Assembly (NCBI RefSeq): GCF_000526335.1
Contig: NZ_JAFW01000001.1
Location: 3,472,001-3,536,000, forward strand
DNA: 64,000 nt
Direction of reading: 5' to 3'
Source: Arthrobacter sp. 31Y
Lineage (GTDB): Bacteria; Actinomycetota; Actinomycetes; Actinomycetales; Micrococcaceae
Shown piece after piece: positions 27,131 through 36,557 of the stretch. Under the pieces are notes generated by a model that did no database searches, was not told the origin of the DNA, and saw only the letters and a program-made list of their open reading frames with translations. A program made the position numbers and the translations under genes. How positions within the stretch are numbered: the first letter of the stretch is position 1; every line of letters begins with the position of its first letter.

Positions 27131-27514
27131 GTGCCTACCGGCAAGGTCAAGTGGTATGACAAGGAAAAAGGCTTCGGCTTCCTCGCAGCTGAAGACGGCC
27201 AGGAAGTATTCCTGCCCAAAACGTCCCTGCCCGCGGGCATAACAGAGCTCAAAGCCGGAACCCGGGTTGAGTTCGGTGTGGCTGACGGCCGCCGTGGAGC
27301 ACAGGCACTGGGACTTCGTGTCCTGGAGAAGACGCCCTCCATTGCCAAGGCCAAGCGCATGAACGCCAAGGACCTCGCACCCATGGTGCAGGATCTGGTC
27401 ACGGTGTTGGACAACCTCTCCGGCTCCTTGTCTTCAGGCAAGTACCCCGATGGCAACAAGGCCAAGGCCATTAGCCTGGCATTGCGCAAGGTTGCCGACG
27501 AGCTGGAAGCTTAG
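27131..27514 (+). CDS. Cold-shock domain protein with C-terminal extension
   Basis: A 127-residue protein with an N-terminal cold-shock domain (PTGKVKWYDKEKGFGFLAAEDGQEVFLPKTSL) and about 60 extra residues that form a predicted helical region (MNAKDLAPMVQDLVTVLDNLSGSLSSGKYP…LALRKVADELEA). RNP2 is degenerate: VFLPKTSL replaces VFVHWSAI, so RNA binding may differ. The GTG at 27131 is chosen because GAAGG precedes it and the domain begins there; the frame is open to 27017. It is 8 bp before the DUF3027 gene, so the two are an operon. Confidence 0.88.
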   Translation: MPTGKVKWYDKEKGFGFLAAEDGQEVFLPKTSLPAGITELKAGTRVEFGVADGRRGAQALGLRVLEKTPSIAKAKRMNAKDLAPMVQDLVTVLDNLSGSLSSGKYPDGNKAKAISLALRKVADELEA

Positions 27515-27522
27515 GACCGGCC

Positions 27523-28110
27523 ATGACAACGGAATCCGCACAGGACACCAAGGCCGGCCCTGAAGCTGCCCAGGCTCCTGTAAACGGGGACGCCCCCGCG
27601 CGGAAACCCGGCGCGGCCAAGTCCCGCACCGGCTTACCCGTGTGGCGCACCGGCAAGCCGGACGCGTTCTTGGCCGCCGCCGTCGATGCTGCTCGTGTTG
27701 CAGTTGAAGGCATCGCCAACCCGGGCGAAGTCGGGGCGCACCTTGGCGCCAAGTCGGAGGGCGACCGTGTGGTGACCCACCTGTTCGAGTCCCGTCTCGC
27801 CGGCTACGGCGGCTGGCAGTGGTACGCCGTGGTGACCCGCAACTCGCGCTCCAAGATCGTGACGGTGAGCGAGCTCGGATTGCTGCCCTCCGAGGATTCC
27901 ATCCTGGCTCCCGAGTGGGTGCCGTGGGCCAAGCGCGTCCGTCCCGAAGATGAGACGCCGTTGGTGGAAGAGACCGTTGGGGACGTCACGGAAGAGTCCG
28001 TGCAGGCGGCCGAAGACGAGGCCACCGAATCCGCTGACGCGGCCTCGGATACCGACGAAGCCGAAGACTACGAACGCGGCGAAGACGACGACGAAACCGG
28101 GGCTGAATAG
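27523..28110 (+). CDS. DUF3027 domain protein
   Basis: A 195-residue actinobacterial protein. The core (AFLAAAVDAARVAVEGIANPGEVGAHLGAKSEGDRVVTHLFESRLAGYGGWQWYAVVTRN, about residues 48-105, then LLPSEDSILAPEWVPWAKRV) fits DUF3027, which is of unknown role. The C-terminal 50 residues are a strongly acidic tail (DEATESADAASDTDEAEDYERGEDDDE), which suggests protein or ribosome contact. No signal peptide or membrane segment is seen. It lies between the cold-shock gene and an MFS exporter, a conserved order in this group. Confidence 0.85.
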   Translation: MTTESAQDTKAGPEAAQAPVNGDAPARKPGAAKSRTGLPVWRTGKPDAFLAAAVDAARVAVEGIANPGEVGAHLGAKSEGDRVVTHLFESRLAGYGGWQWYAVVTRNSRSKIVTVSELGLLPSEDSILAPEWVPWAKRVRPEDETPLVEETVGDVTEESVQAAEDEATESADAASDTDEAEDYERGEDDDETGAE

Positions 28111-28153
28111 GCATTGCGGAAACCCGGGGTGACCACAGTGAAGGCGGACGCTG

Positions 28154-29464
28154 ATGTCCACCTTTAGGTCACTCGGAATCCTCAACTACCGCATCTGGTT
28201 CTTCGGTGCGCTGATCTCCAACATCGGCACCTGGATGCAGCGGACGGCGCAGGACTGGTTGGTCTTTGACCACTTGACGGCGCACGACGCCGGGGCCATG
28301 GGCATTACCCTGGCACTCCAACTCGGTCCCCAGCTTTTCCTTGCTCCGTGGGCGGGGCTGCTGGCCGACCGTTACAGCCGGCGGAAGCTCCTGCTCATCA
28401 CCTTGGTGGCCATGGCCCTCCTCAGTACGGGGCTGGGCGTGTTGGTCCTGTTGGGCGTGGCTGAACTCTGGCACGTCTACCTCTTTGCCCTCATGCTCGG
28501 AATTGTCACTGCCGTGGACGCCCCCGTCCGGCAGACTTTCGTTTCCGAACTGGTCACCGACGATTACCTGCCCAACGCGGTTGCGCTCAACAGCGCCTCC
28601 TTCAACGTGGCCCGGATGATCGGCCCCGCTGTTTCCGGTGTTTTGACGGTGGTGGTGGGCCCCGGCTGGGTGTTCCTCATCAACACCTTGTCCTTTGTGG
28701 CCATGCTCTGGGCCCTGAAACTCATTCCGGCGTCCTCGCTCCGCATCCAACCCCGAGCGGCCGCGGGCAAGGGGCGCATCCGGGAGGGTTTGCGGTACGT
28801 CAGGAACAGGCCGGACATCCAAGTGGTCTTGGTGGCGATCTTCATTGTGGGCACGTTCGGGCTCAACTTTCCCCTGTTCATTGCCGCGATGGTGGGGACC
28901 CAATTCGGCATGGACGCAGGTGCATTCGGAGCGTTGAATTCGGTCATGGCCATAGGCTCGGTGACAGGTGCACTGTTGGCTGCCAGGCGCGGACGGCCTC
29001 GGCTCAGGCTGATTTTCGGAGCAGCCGGCGGATTCGGCGTTGCCAGCGCACTGGCCGCACTGGCACCCAACGCCGTGCTTTTCGGGCTGGCCCTGATTCC
29101 TTGCGGACTCTTCGCCCTGACCCTGATCACCAGCGCTAACGGCTACGTACAGTCCACCACGGAGGCCGTCATGCGCGGGAGGGTCATGTCTCTCTACATG
29201 GCCATCTTCATGGGCGGCACCCCCATCGGGGCACCCTTGGTGGGCTGGGTGGCCAACGTCGGTGGCCCTCGATGGGCCGTGGGCGTCGCCGCGGTTGCCG
29301 GCGTCAGCACCGCCGTCGTGGGTTTGCTGTGGATCATCCGCGCGAAGCAGCTGCGGTTGCGTTTTGACAGGCGGGCCCGTGGACTGAAGCACTTCCGGGT
29401 GGAGTCGCTGCTTGCTCGTCCGGAAACTGACGACGACGGCGACGCACGCCGGCAGGGCGGGTAA
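28154..29464 (+). CDS. MFS transporter (EntS-like, MFS_3 type)
   Basis: A 436-residue exporter of the major facilitator superfamily with about 12 hydrophobic segments. The start TFRSLGILNYRIWFFGALISNIGTWMQRTAQDWLVF is typical of the MFS_3/enterobactin exporter group. The A-like motif GLLADRYSRRKLL is in the loop between helices 2 and 3. The C-terminal tail (about 45 residues) is charged. Substrate is unknown. It follows the DUF3027 gene by 43 bp, and a GC-rich imperfect hairpin at about 29475-29517 separates it from convergent serC. Confidence 0.88.
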   Translation: MSTFRSLGILNYRIWFFGALISNIGTWMQRTAQDWLVFDHLTAHDAGAMGITLALQLGPQLFLAPWAGLLADRYSRRKLLLITLVAMALLSTGLGVLVLLGVAELWHVYLFALMLGIVTAVDAPVRQTFVSELVTDDYLPNAVALNSASFNVARMIGPAVSGVLTVVVGPGWVFLINTLSFVAMLWALKLIPASSLRIQPRAAAGKGRIREGLRYVRNRPDIQVVLVAIFIVGTFGLNFPLFIAAMVGTQFGMDAGAFGALNSVMAIGSVTGALLAARRGRPRLRLIFGAAGGFGVASALAALAPNAVLFGLALIPCGLFALTLITSANGYVQSTTEAVMRGRVMSLYMAIFMGGTPIGAPLVGWVANVGGPRWAVGVAAVAGVSTAVVGLLWIIRAKQLRLRFDRRARGLKHFRVESLLARPETDDDGDARRQGG

Positions 29465-29530
29465 CGCGTTTTAAACGGCGGCGGCGCCGTCCGGGAACTA
29501 CCCGCACGACGCCGCCTGCAGCTTGTGGTG

Positions 29531-30709
<1,179 letters not shown>

Positions 30710-30814
30710 TCAACTGCCCCTTCGACACCCCAATTCTGCCTGACACGGCCCGGGCGCAGGAACCTGTGGCCGTCATAGTCCGCCACGTGGAATGCGGGCT
30801 CACCGAATGCGACC

Positions 30815-30835
30815 GGAATTATCCAGAGTAATTCC
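30815..30835. promoter_or_regulatory. Inverted repeat upstream of ideR
   Basis: GGAATTA-TCCAGAG-TAATTCC has perfect 7-bp arms and a 7-nt spacer. It lies about 120 bp before the ideR start and just before a possible -10 (TAGGCT, 30844-30849). The pattern does not match the IdeR box, so another regulator or a role for the divergent serC promoter is possible. The rest of the 293-bp gap shows nothing else I can name. Confidence 0.45.
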
Positions 30836-30954
30836 AAATAAGCTAGGCTGGGGGTTGGCGTTCAGGGGGCGGCGGTGCACACCGTCTGCCCCGGCAAGGG
30901 ACGCGGTACGGTGGAGATTACGCAAGGAACTGCGTTCGAGGAGAGCTGAGCTGG

Positions 30955-31650
30955 ATGACGGATCTGATCGATACCACTGAGATGTATCTTCGGACCATTT
31001 TGGAGCTTGAAGAGGAAAACATTGTGGCTCTCCGGGCCCGCATCGCCGAGCGCCTGCGTCACTCCGGGCCCACTGTTTCCCAGACCATTGGACGCATGGA
31101 GCGCGATGGCCTGGTGATTGTGTCCAACGACCGCCACTTGGAACTGACAGAGGTGGGCCGGAAACGCGCCACCGAAGTCATGCGCAAGCACCGGTTGGCG
31201 GAGCGCCTGCTCGCTGACGTCATCGGGCTGGATTGGGCCTATGTTCACGATGAAGCGTGTCGCTGGGAGCATGTCATGAGCGAGCGCGTGGAGCGCAGGC
31301 TCTACGAGCTCCTGGAGCACCCGACCGAATCGCCTTACGGCAATCCCATCCCCGGACTGGAAGCGCTCGGCGGCCTTGCCAGCCAGCCCTTCCCGCGGCT
31401 CGATGTCAACCTGCTTCAGGCCATGGACGGATATGCCACCGACTCGCGCGTGGTGGTCAGCCGGCTCGCGGAGCCCATCCAGGTAGAGCCGGAGCTCCTT
31501 ACCCAGCTGGACGAAGGCGGAATCCGCCCGGGGGCAAGTGTCTCGCTGGAACGCGTAGGCGAGTACATTTCGGTCCGGGTTCCCGGAATTGAAGGGGCCT
31601 TGGAACTGCCTCCCGAGGTGGCCTCGCACGTCTTCGTCTCCGTCAGCTGA
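30955..31650 (+). CDS. ideR: Iron-dependent regulator, DtxR/IdeR family
   Basis: A metal-activated repressor of iron uptake genes (231 aa). All seven metal ligands known from DtxR/IdeR are in place: Met10, Cys102, Glu105 and His106 at the primary site, and His79, Glu83 and His98 at the ancillary site. The N-terminal helix-turn-helix reads RARIAERLRHSGPTVSQTIGRMERDGLV. A C-terminal SH3-like domain follows from about residue 150. GAGGAGAG precedes the ATG. A good IdeR box sits at the SIP gene at 9286-9304, so regulator and a likely target are in the same window. No IdeR box is seen at its own promoter. Confidence 0.96.
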   Translation: MTDLIDTTEMYLRTILELEEENIVALRARIAERLRHSGPTVSQTIGRMERDGLVIVSNDRHLELTEVGRKRATEVMRKHRLAERLLADVIGLDWAYVHDEACRWEHVMSERVERRLYELLEHPTESPYGNPIPGLEALGGLASQPFPRLDVNLLQAMDGYATDSRVVVSRLAEPIQVEPELLTQLDEGGIRPGASVSLERVGEYISVRVPGIEGALELPPEVASHVFVSVS

Positions 31651-32078
31651 GCGGAGCCGGACCGCACCGTGTCAAACCTCACTTCCGTGCCCTTTCTGCG
31701 CGTGTGACCTGCGGTTTTCCGAAAAAGATGATAAAGGCCATCCGCGCTGAGTGCGTCCCTGTTGATAACGAATTTATTACCGAAGGCCTTAATCCCCTAT
31801 AGTTATTTACTAGCGCCGATACCAAAGCGTTACCTGATCCGGAGCCGAGCTCTGCCAGCGGATCAGGTGTGTCACCCACCACTGGCAGAGGCGGGGGAAC
31901 CACAAGCGGCTGTCTAAAGAAGCAGCCTTGGGGTGAAGTCCGCAGCAGAAGTGCCCACGTATACAAGTCCCTCTTGGGATACCTGTGTGCCGTGAGCGCC
32001 TCGTGCGGACCGGGTCTTTGTACTCTCTGACCCGAATCCGACAGCTAACTTCGCAGGCTTTTGAGAGAGGAACAGAGT
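31651..32078 (+). promoter_or_regulatory. Intergenic region carrying promoter and riboswitch for the M23 peptidase
   Basis: This 428-bp gap has no gene. It contains a possible -10 TATAGT (31798-31803) with a weak -35, then the c-di-AMP riboswitch (31841-32060) and the Shine-Dalgarno GAGAGAGGAA (32063-32072). Nothing distinct is visible in the first 130 bp. Confidence 0.6.
31841..32060 (+). ncRNA. c-di-AMP riboswitch (ydaO/yuaA class)
   Basis: Hallmarks of the ydaO class are present in order: GGCGGGGGAACCA (about 31888), then a hairpin and CTTGGGGTGAAGTCCGC (about 31927). GACCCGAATCCGACAGCTAA and CGCAGGC follow (about 32030-32058). The terminal helix can form between GAGCC (31842-31846) and GGCTT (32056-32060). 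The class binds c-di-AMP and usually turns expression off. It ends 3 bp before the Shine-Dalgarno of the M23 peptidase, so control may act on translation as well as transcription; no terminator is seen between them. Confidence 0.93.
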
Positions 32079-32915
32079 TTGACATCGCAGAACGTCAGGG
32101 GTCGCCGCCGTGCGTCCGGCCCCGCTGCTGAGCTGCGGCCAGCCACCGTCGTAACGGAGATCCGGCCCCGCGACACCGAACGTCAGGTGCGCCGCCGTAA
32201 GAGCCCCCTGCGCCAGGTTGCCGACTTCGCCGCTGCCAGCGGCGTCGGGCAGAAGGCCGGTGTTGCGCTTGCTGCCACCGGACTCGCCCTGACTGTCGGT
32301 CTGCCGGCCACCAGCCCGGTCATGGCCACCTCGGAATCAGGCCAGACCGAATCCGCCCTCGCCGTTGCAGCCCCCGCCGGCAGCCAGCCAGAGGTTTCCG
32401 CTGCCGCTTCGGCCAAGATCGACTTCAGCCGCGCCGCCGTCGCCACTGCAGCTGACCCCGATGGGAAGCTGAAGCAGCTGCTCAGCGCCCAGTCGGCCGG
32501 AAGCATCCAGCGTGCCTCTTCCGTAGGCACCATGGCCAGCCCGCTTGATTCGCTCGCCACGGCATCCCCCTTCGGCTACCGCGTCAGCCCCCTCACGGGC
32601 GGCGCCGGCGACTTCCACCGAGGCCAGGACTTCGTGGCCCAGTGCGGCACTGCCGTGCACGCAGCAGCCACCGGCAAGGTCACCTTCGCCGGATGGCACG
32701 AGTACGGCGGAGGCAACCGCGTGGTCATTGACCACGGCAATGGCCTCGAAACCACGTACAACCACCTGTCGTCATTCACTGTCCAGGTGGGCCAGACCGT
32801 CAACCGTGGCGATACCGTCGCGCTGAGCGGCACCACGGGCGCTTCTACCGGCTGCCACCTCCACTTTGAGGTCCAGGTCAACGGTGAAGTAGTAGATCCC
32901 ATGGGCTGGCTCTAA
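32079..32915 (+). CDS. M23 family metallopeptidase (LytM-type endopeptidase)
   Basis: An exported zinc endopeptidase (278 aa) that would cut peptidoglycan cross-bridges. A long basic N-terminus (RGRRR…RRRKS) precedes a hydrophobic segment, KAGVALAATGLALTVGLPATSPVMA, which acts as a signal sequence or anchor. An Ala-rich linker and the C-terminal LytM domain follow. Zinc ligands are in FHRGQDF and HLHFEV, and the conserved NHLSSF is present. The TTG at 32079 is favoured by GAGAGAGGAA; the frame opens at a TTG at 32061 inside the Shine-Dalgarno region. Control by c-di-AMP fits a link between osmotic or turgor state and wall turnover. Confidence 0.93.
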   Translation: MTSQNVRGRRRASGPAAELRPATVVTEIRPRDTERQVRRRKSPLRQVADFAAASGVGQKAGVALAATGLALTVGLPATSPVMATSESGQTESALAVAAPAGSQPEVSAAASAKIDFSRAAVATAADPDGKLKQLLSAQSAGSIQRASSVGTMASPLDSLATASPFGYRVSPLTGGAGDFHRGQDFVAQCGTAVHAAATGKVTFAGWHEYGGGNRVVIDHGNGLETTYNHLSSFTVQVGQTVNRGDTVALSGTTGASTGCHLHFEVQVNGEVVDPMGWL

Positions 32916-33036
32916 GCCAGATGATGGTCGCCTCTCGCATTTGCGGGACGCCCCGTGACCTGAATGTGACATTCGTGTTCAACTGTTGTAGCGTACAGAG
33001 CGCATCGGCTTTTTAGGGGGCCGGTGCACTTGAGTG

Positions 33037-33210
33037 GATTGCCTAGCTCTGCCACCTCTCAAGGTCCGTTCGCATAAATCGTCTGGCAGGGGCGGGGGAA
33101 CCACTTCTGGTCTTCGAGAGAAGACCTTGGGGTTAAGTCGCAAAGCTTCTTTGGAAGCAGCGCGGCCGGATGACTCCCATCCGAATCCGACAGCTCACCT
33201 CGCAGGCATT
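33037..33210 (+). ncRNA. c-di-AMP riboswitch (ydaO/yuaA class), second copy
   Basis: The same conserved blocks as in the first copy appear: GGCGGGGGAACCAC (about 33091), ACCTTGGGGTTAAGTC (about 33124), CCGAATCCGACAGCTCACC (about 33181) and CGCAGGC (33201-33207). The terminal helix can pair TTGCCT (33039-33044) with AGGCA (33204-33208). The peripheral arm is shorter than in the first copy. The Shine-Dalgarno GGGAGAGG begins at 33211, immediately after it. The upstream 120 bp hold a possible promoter (around 32970-32998) and a GC hairpin at 33002-33027. Confidence 0.93.
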
Positions 33211-33226
33211 GGGAGAGGCTACCTAC

Positions 33227-33970
33227 GTGTCATCACGCACTACCCCTGCGCGCCATCGCGCCCAAACGGTTCGTACGAACCCGTTGAACACGCTTTCCAA
33301 GGCTGTTTCCTCCAACGCCGGAACCGTAGGCCGTCAGGCCGTCGTTCTCGCTGCAGCCTCAGGCCTCGTCCTCACTGTGGGATTGCCCGCACACGCAGCA
33401 GACGCAGACGTTTCCAAGACCGAAGCCTCCAGCGCCCAACAGCTGGTTGTTACGGCAGTTGTCACCGCAGAGCCAACGGCCACCGTTTCCTTCGAGAGCC
33501 CCACCGTGGCCACCAAGGAAGCCCCCAAGGTAGTCCAGCGTGCATCACAGGTTACTGAGCGTGCAGCGGCCACCACCGAAGAAGCTTCTGCAACCGTGAC
33601 GGCGAAGTCTTCCGAAGCCAAGGACACGGCTGCCAGCGCAGCTGCCTCCGGCCTGGCCGCCATCGCCTACACCGGAATTGGCTCTCCCTACGTTTGGGGC
33701 GGCACAACGCCTAACGGTTGGGATTGCTCCGGCTTCACCAAGTGGGTCTATGCACAGGCGGGCATCAGCATCCCCCGCGTGAATGCCTGGACGGCCATGA
33801 CCCCCACCAGCACTCCTGCTCCCGGCGACCTCGTCATGCAGAACGGCGGAGCCCACGTGGGCATCTACGTCGGCAACGGCATGATGATCAGCGCTTTGAA
33901 CCCCGGTCAGGGAACGCTGCTGCACTCCGTAGCTTCCACCGGCACTTCCTCGTTCTACACCCTCCGCTAA
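33227..33970 (+). CDS. NlpC/P60 family peptidoglycan hydrolase
   Basis: An exported cysteine endopeptidase (247 aa) of the NlpC/P60 type, which cleaves stem peptides. The N-terminus carries VSSNAGTVGRQAVVLAAASGLVLTVGLPAHAAD, a signal-like stretch shared with the next gene. A linker rich in Ala, Thr and Glu follows, then the catalytic domain: Cys in NGWDCSGFTKWVY, His in GGAHVGIYVGNG, and ALNPG after it. GSPYVWGGTTP is the family signature. The GTG at 33227 follows GGGAGAGG by 8 nt; the upstream open frame lies in the riboswitch. It is controlled by its own c-di-AMP riboswitch. Confidence 0.94.
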   Translation: MSSRTTPARHRAQTVRTNPLNTLSKAVSSNAGTVGRQAVVLAAASGLVLTVGLPAHAADADVSKTEASSAQQLVVTAVVTAEPTATVSFESPTVATKEAPKVVQRASQVTERAAATTEEASATVTAKSSEAKDTAASAAASGLAAIAYTGIGSPYVWGGTTPNGWDCSGFTKWVYAQAGISIPRVNAWTAMTPTSTPAPGDLVMQNGGAHVGIYVGNGMMISALNPGQGTLLHSVASTGTSSFYTLR

Positions 33971-34063
33971 ATCCGGTTCGGGGTAGGCCGGCATGCCCGC
34001 AATGCCGGCCAACCCACTACCCGAGTGCACCCCAACTGCATTCGGATACGAAAAGAGAAAATC

Positions 34064-34852
34064 ATGACCAGTGCAAACAAGCTTGCACGGCACCGCGCTG
34101 AGGCCCCCAAGACCAGCTCGCTTGCCGTCATTGCCAAGGCGGTCAGCTCCAACGCTGGCGGCGTCGGCCGCCAGGCAGCAGTAATCGCCGCGGCTTCAGG
34201 CCTGGTCCTGACCAGCGGGATCGCGGCCAACGCTGCGGACACCAACGTTGACCGCGAATCGACCTCCACGTCCACCCTGGACGTCCAGTCGGTAGTCCAG
34301 GCCACCATCGCCGCGGACTCCACGGTGGCGATCTCCTACGAGCGCCCCGTGGTGACCACCGTGGAAGCTCCCGCTCCCGTAGTAGTGGAAGAAGCGCCGG
34401 CCAAGGTTGAAGCGAAGGTCGAAGCCAAGGAAGCAACCGCGGTTGCCGCCAAGGCCGCTCCGGCAGCCAACGCTACTGTGGCGGTCAGCAACGCAACTCC
34501 TGCTCCGGCGGCTACCAGCGGGCTCGGTGCGTCCATCGCTGCAGCTGCATACGCCCAGCTGGGCGTCACCCAGGACTGCACCATGTTGGTGACCAACTCC
34601 CTTGCGGCCGTGGGCATCAACTTCCACGACTGGCCTGCAGGCTACCTCTCTTTGGGCCGCACGGTCAGTGCAGCAGAAGCCCAGCCCGGCGATCTCGCCT
34701 ACTACGCCAACGGTGGTTTGGCCGGCCAGGCGCACATCGCTGTGTACGTCGGCAACGGCCAGGCAGTCCACGGTGGATGGAACGGATCCACCACGGCACT
34801 GTTCAGCGTCAACGTGGGCTCCGGCCCGGTTTTCATCCGCGTCAACGGCTGA
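34064..34852 (+). CDS. NlpC/P60-like exported hydrolase
   Basis: A paralogue of the preceding gene (262 aa). The N-terminal region VSSNAGGVGRQAAVIAAASGLVLTSGIAANAAD is nearly the same as in its neighbour, followed by a Val/Glu/Ala-rich linker. The C-terminal domain is divergent: the presumed nucleophile is Cys in TQDCTMLVTNSL and the His lies in GQAHIAVYVGNGQAVHGG. YVWGG is absent, so it may belong to a CHAP-like branch or cut a different bond. It has no riboswitch of its own and follows its neighbour by 93 bp, so it could share that transcript. A strong terminator follows. Confidence 0.86.
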   Translation: MTSANKLARHRAEAPKTSSLAVIAKAVSSNAGGVGRQAAVIAAASGLVLTSGIAANAADTNVDRESTSTSTLDVQSVVQATIAADSTVAISYERPVVTTVEAPAPVVVEEAPAKVEAKVEAKEATAVAAKAAPAANATVAVSNATPAPAATSGLGASIAAAAYAQLGVTQDCTMLVTNSLAAVGINFHDWPAGYLSLGRTVSAAEAQPGDLAYYANGGLAGQAHIAVYVGNGQAVHGGWNGSTTALFSVNVGSGPVFIRVNG

Positions 34853-34864
34853 TACACCTTCTTC

Positions 34865-34904
34865 AGAACACCCCGCAGGCTTCGGCCGGCGGGGTGTTCT
34901 GTTT
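34865..34904 (+). terminator. Terminator after the hydrolase cluster
   Basis: A 12-bp stem (34865-34876 with 34889-34900) with an inner TTCG-capped helix is followed by GTTTT, 12 bp after the stop. Confidence 0.9.
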
Positions 34905-35068
34905 TAACCGCGCGTGAATTCTTGCCGACACTGTGAGCGAAACGACAGAAAAATTCGTTGATACGGCATATAAGTGCTTACCCTTATGGTGTCGATCCAC
35001 AGCCCGTACAAGCAGAGGGCAGCCGGCCCTCGTGCCCCTGACGGGTGCGGCCGTGAAGAGGTACGTGC

Positions 35069-35569
35069 ATGCGCACACTCGTTCTGAATGCTGGATATGA
35101 ACCCCTGGCGGTAATAACATTCCGCCGGGCGCTGGTCCTTGTGCTGACCGGGAAAGCTAGCGTGGTGGCCGAAGGCGACGAGCCTGTCGTCGGGCCACAG
35201 GAGATTCTCGGAAGACCTTCCGTGATCCTCCTCAACCGCTACATCCGTCCCCGGTACAACAGGATTACCGCCGTGAGCCGCCGCGGGGTACTTCGCCGCG
35301 ACGGTCATCGCTGCGCCTACTGCGGGAAAACAGCCCACACCATAGACCACGTCCACCCCAAATCCAGGGGCGGCGCGGATTCCTGGGAAAACCTGGTTGC
35401 GGCGTGCTTGAAATGCAACAACGCCAAGAGTGACCACACGCTGGCTGAGATGGGTTGGAAACTCCGTTTCACGCCCGGAGTGCCCCAGGGAACCATGTGG
35501 CAGATCAAAGAACTCGAGAAACCTGCGCCGGACTGGGACCCGTTCCTGTTGCCGGAATCCGCTGCCTGA
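35069..35569 (+). CDS. HNH endonuclease
   Basis: A 166-residue protein of the widespread actinobacterial/cyanobacterial type that begins MRTLVLNAGYEPLAVITFRRAL. The HNH/zinc domain reads RDGHRCAYCGKTAHTIDHVHPKSRGG…ENLVAACLKCNNAKSD, with four zinc-type cysteines and the catalytic DH pair. The biological role of this family is not settled; it is commonly chromosomal and not part of a mobile element. AAGAGGT precedes the ATG. The 164-bp gap before it shows no clear feature beyond the upstream terminator. Confidence 0.92.
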   Translation: MRTLVLNAGYEPLAVITFRRALVLVLTGKASVVAEGDEPVVGPQEILGRPSVILLNRYIRPRYNRITAVSRRGVLRRDGHRCAYCGKTAHTIDHVHPKSRGGADSWENLVAACLKCNNAKSDHTLAEMGWKLRFTPGVPQGTMWQIKELEKPAPDWDPFLLPESAA

Positions 35570-35612
35570 TCGATTTCTGCTGGCCTCCGTCCGCCCCGGG
35601 TAATCTGGGCAG

Positions 35613-36557
35613 ATGGAGTTCAATGCCGTGATTTTGGCGGGTGGCAGGGCCACCCGCCTCGGTGGCGTGCCCAAGCCAACCTTGAAGTACGACGGCGACA
35701 CCCTCCTTTCGCTTGCCCTGCGCGCTGCCCGGGGTGCTTCGGCGGTGGTGGTGGTAGGGCCGGATGCTCCCGGCTCAGGAGACGGCGGTGAGCCAGGCAC
35801 CGGTAGCCATGTACTAGACAGCGGCCCTCTGCCGAACGCTGTTTTGCGGACACGCGAAGAACCTGTCTTCGCAGGGCCTGCGGCAGCTATTGCGGCCGGT
35901 CTGGCTGCGCTGAGGAATAAAGGTGAGAGCAGTCCGTGGACGCTGGTGCTGGCCTGTGATATGCCGCATGCGTCCCGCGGTGTTGGCCTCCTTTGGGACG
36001 CGCTGGAGTCCAGTCCTGGGGTGGAAGGTGCCATGGCTGTCTCGCTGGACGGGCGGAAGCAACCACTGCTGGGGGCTTACAGAACAGCCGCCTTGGAAAG
36101 GGAAGTGGGCGTAGCGTCAGAAGGTTCCGGGTTAACGAACTCTTCAGTGTTCCGGCTGCTTGCTAGGCTGAACGTGCTGGACGTTGAGGTCCCCGCCGGT
36201 TCCACGGATGACGTGGATACGTGGGAGGACGCGGCGGCCTTGGGCATTGACTACGAGTTGGAGGCGGACGTGAAGAGCCAGGAAGAGACGCTCGAGGAAT
36301 GGTGCCGGACACTGCTTCAGGCTTTCGAGCTGGAGGGCGTGGAAGTGGACATCAACGAGGTCCTTGCGGTCGCAGGTGTTGCAGCGCACTCAGTGGTGCG
36401 CCCGGCCGCGCCTTTGACAACATTTATTGCCGGATACGCGGCAGGCATGGCCCGCGGGATCGGCCAGGCCAGCGATGAGACGTCCATGAACGCCGCCTTG
36501 GAACTGGCCCGCAAGATTGCCAAGGAGTACTCGGAGTCCGGGACCGGCACGGAATGA
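35613..36557 (+). CDS. MobA-like nucleotidyltransferase fused to a DUF6457 domain
   Basis: The N-terminal 210 residues are a MobA-type nucleotidyltransferase (VILAGGRATRLGGVPKPTLKYDG), expected to add GMP to molybdopterin. The usual LAGGxSxRMGxDK loop is altered, which leaves some doubt on specificity. Residues about 225-314 (EETLEEWCRTLLQAFELEGVEVDINEVLAVAGVAAHSVVRPAAPLTTFIAGYAAG) form a DUF6457 domain, a helical module often found near molybdenum genes in actinobacteria. The ATG is 43 bp after the HNH gene. Its stop overlaps the moeA start by 4 bp (ATGA). Confidence 0.86.
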   Translation: MEFNAVILAGGRATRLGGVPKPTLKYDGDTLLSLALRAARGASAVVVVGPDAPGSGDGGEPGTGSHVLDSGPLPNAVLRTREEPVFAGPAAAIAAGLAALRNKGESSPWTLVLACDMPHASRGVGLLWDALESSPGVEGAMAVSLDGRKQPLLGAYRTAALEREVGVASEGSGLTNSSVFRLLARLNVLDVEVPAGSTDDVDTWEDAAALGIDYELEADVKSQEETLEEWCRTLLQAFELEGVEVDINEVLAVAGVAAHSVVRPAAPLTTFIAGYAAGMARGIGQASDETSMNAALELARKIAKEYSESGTGTE

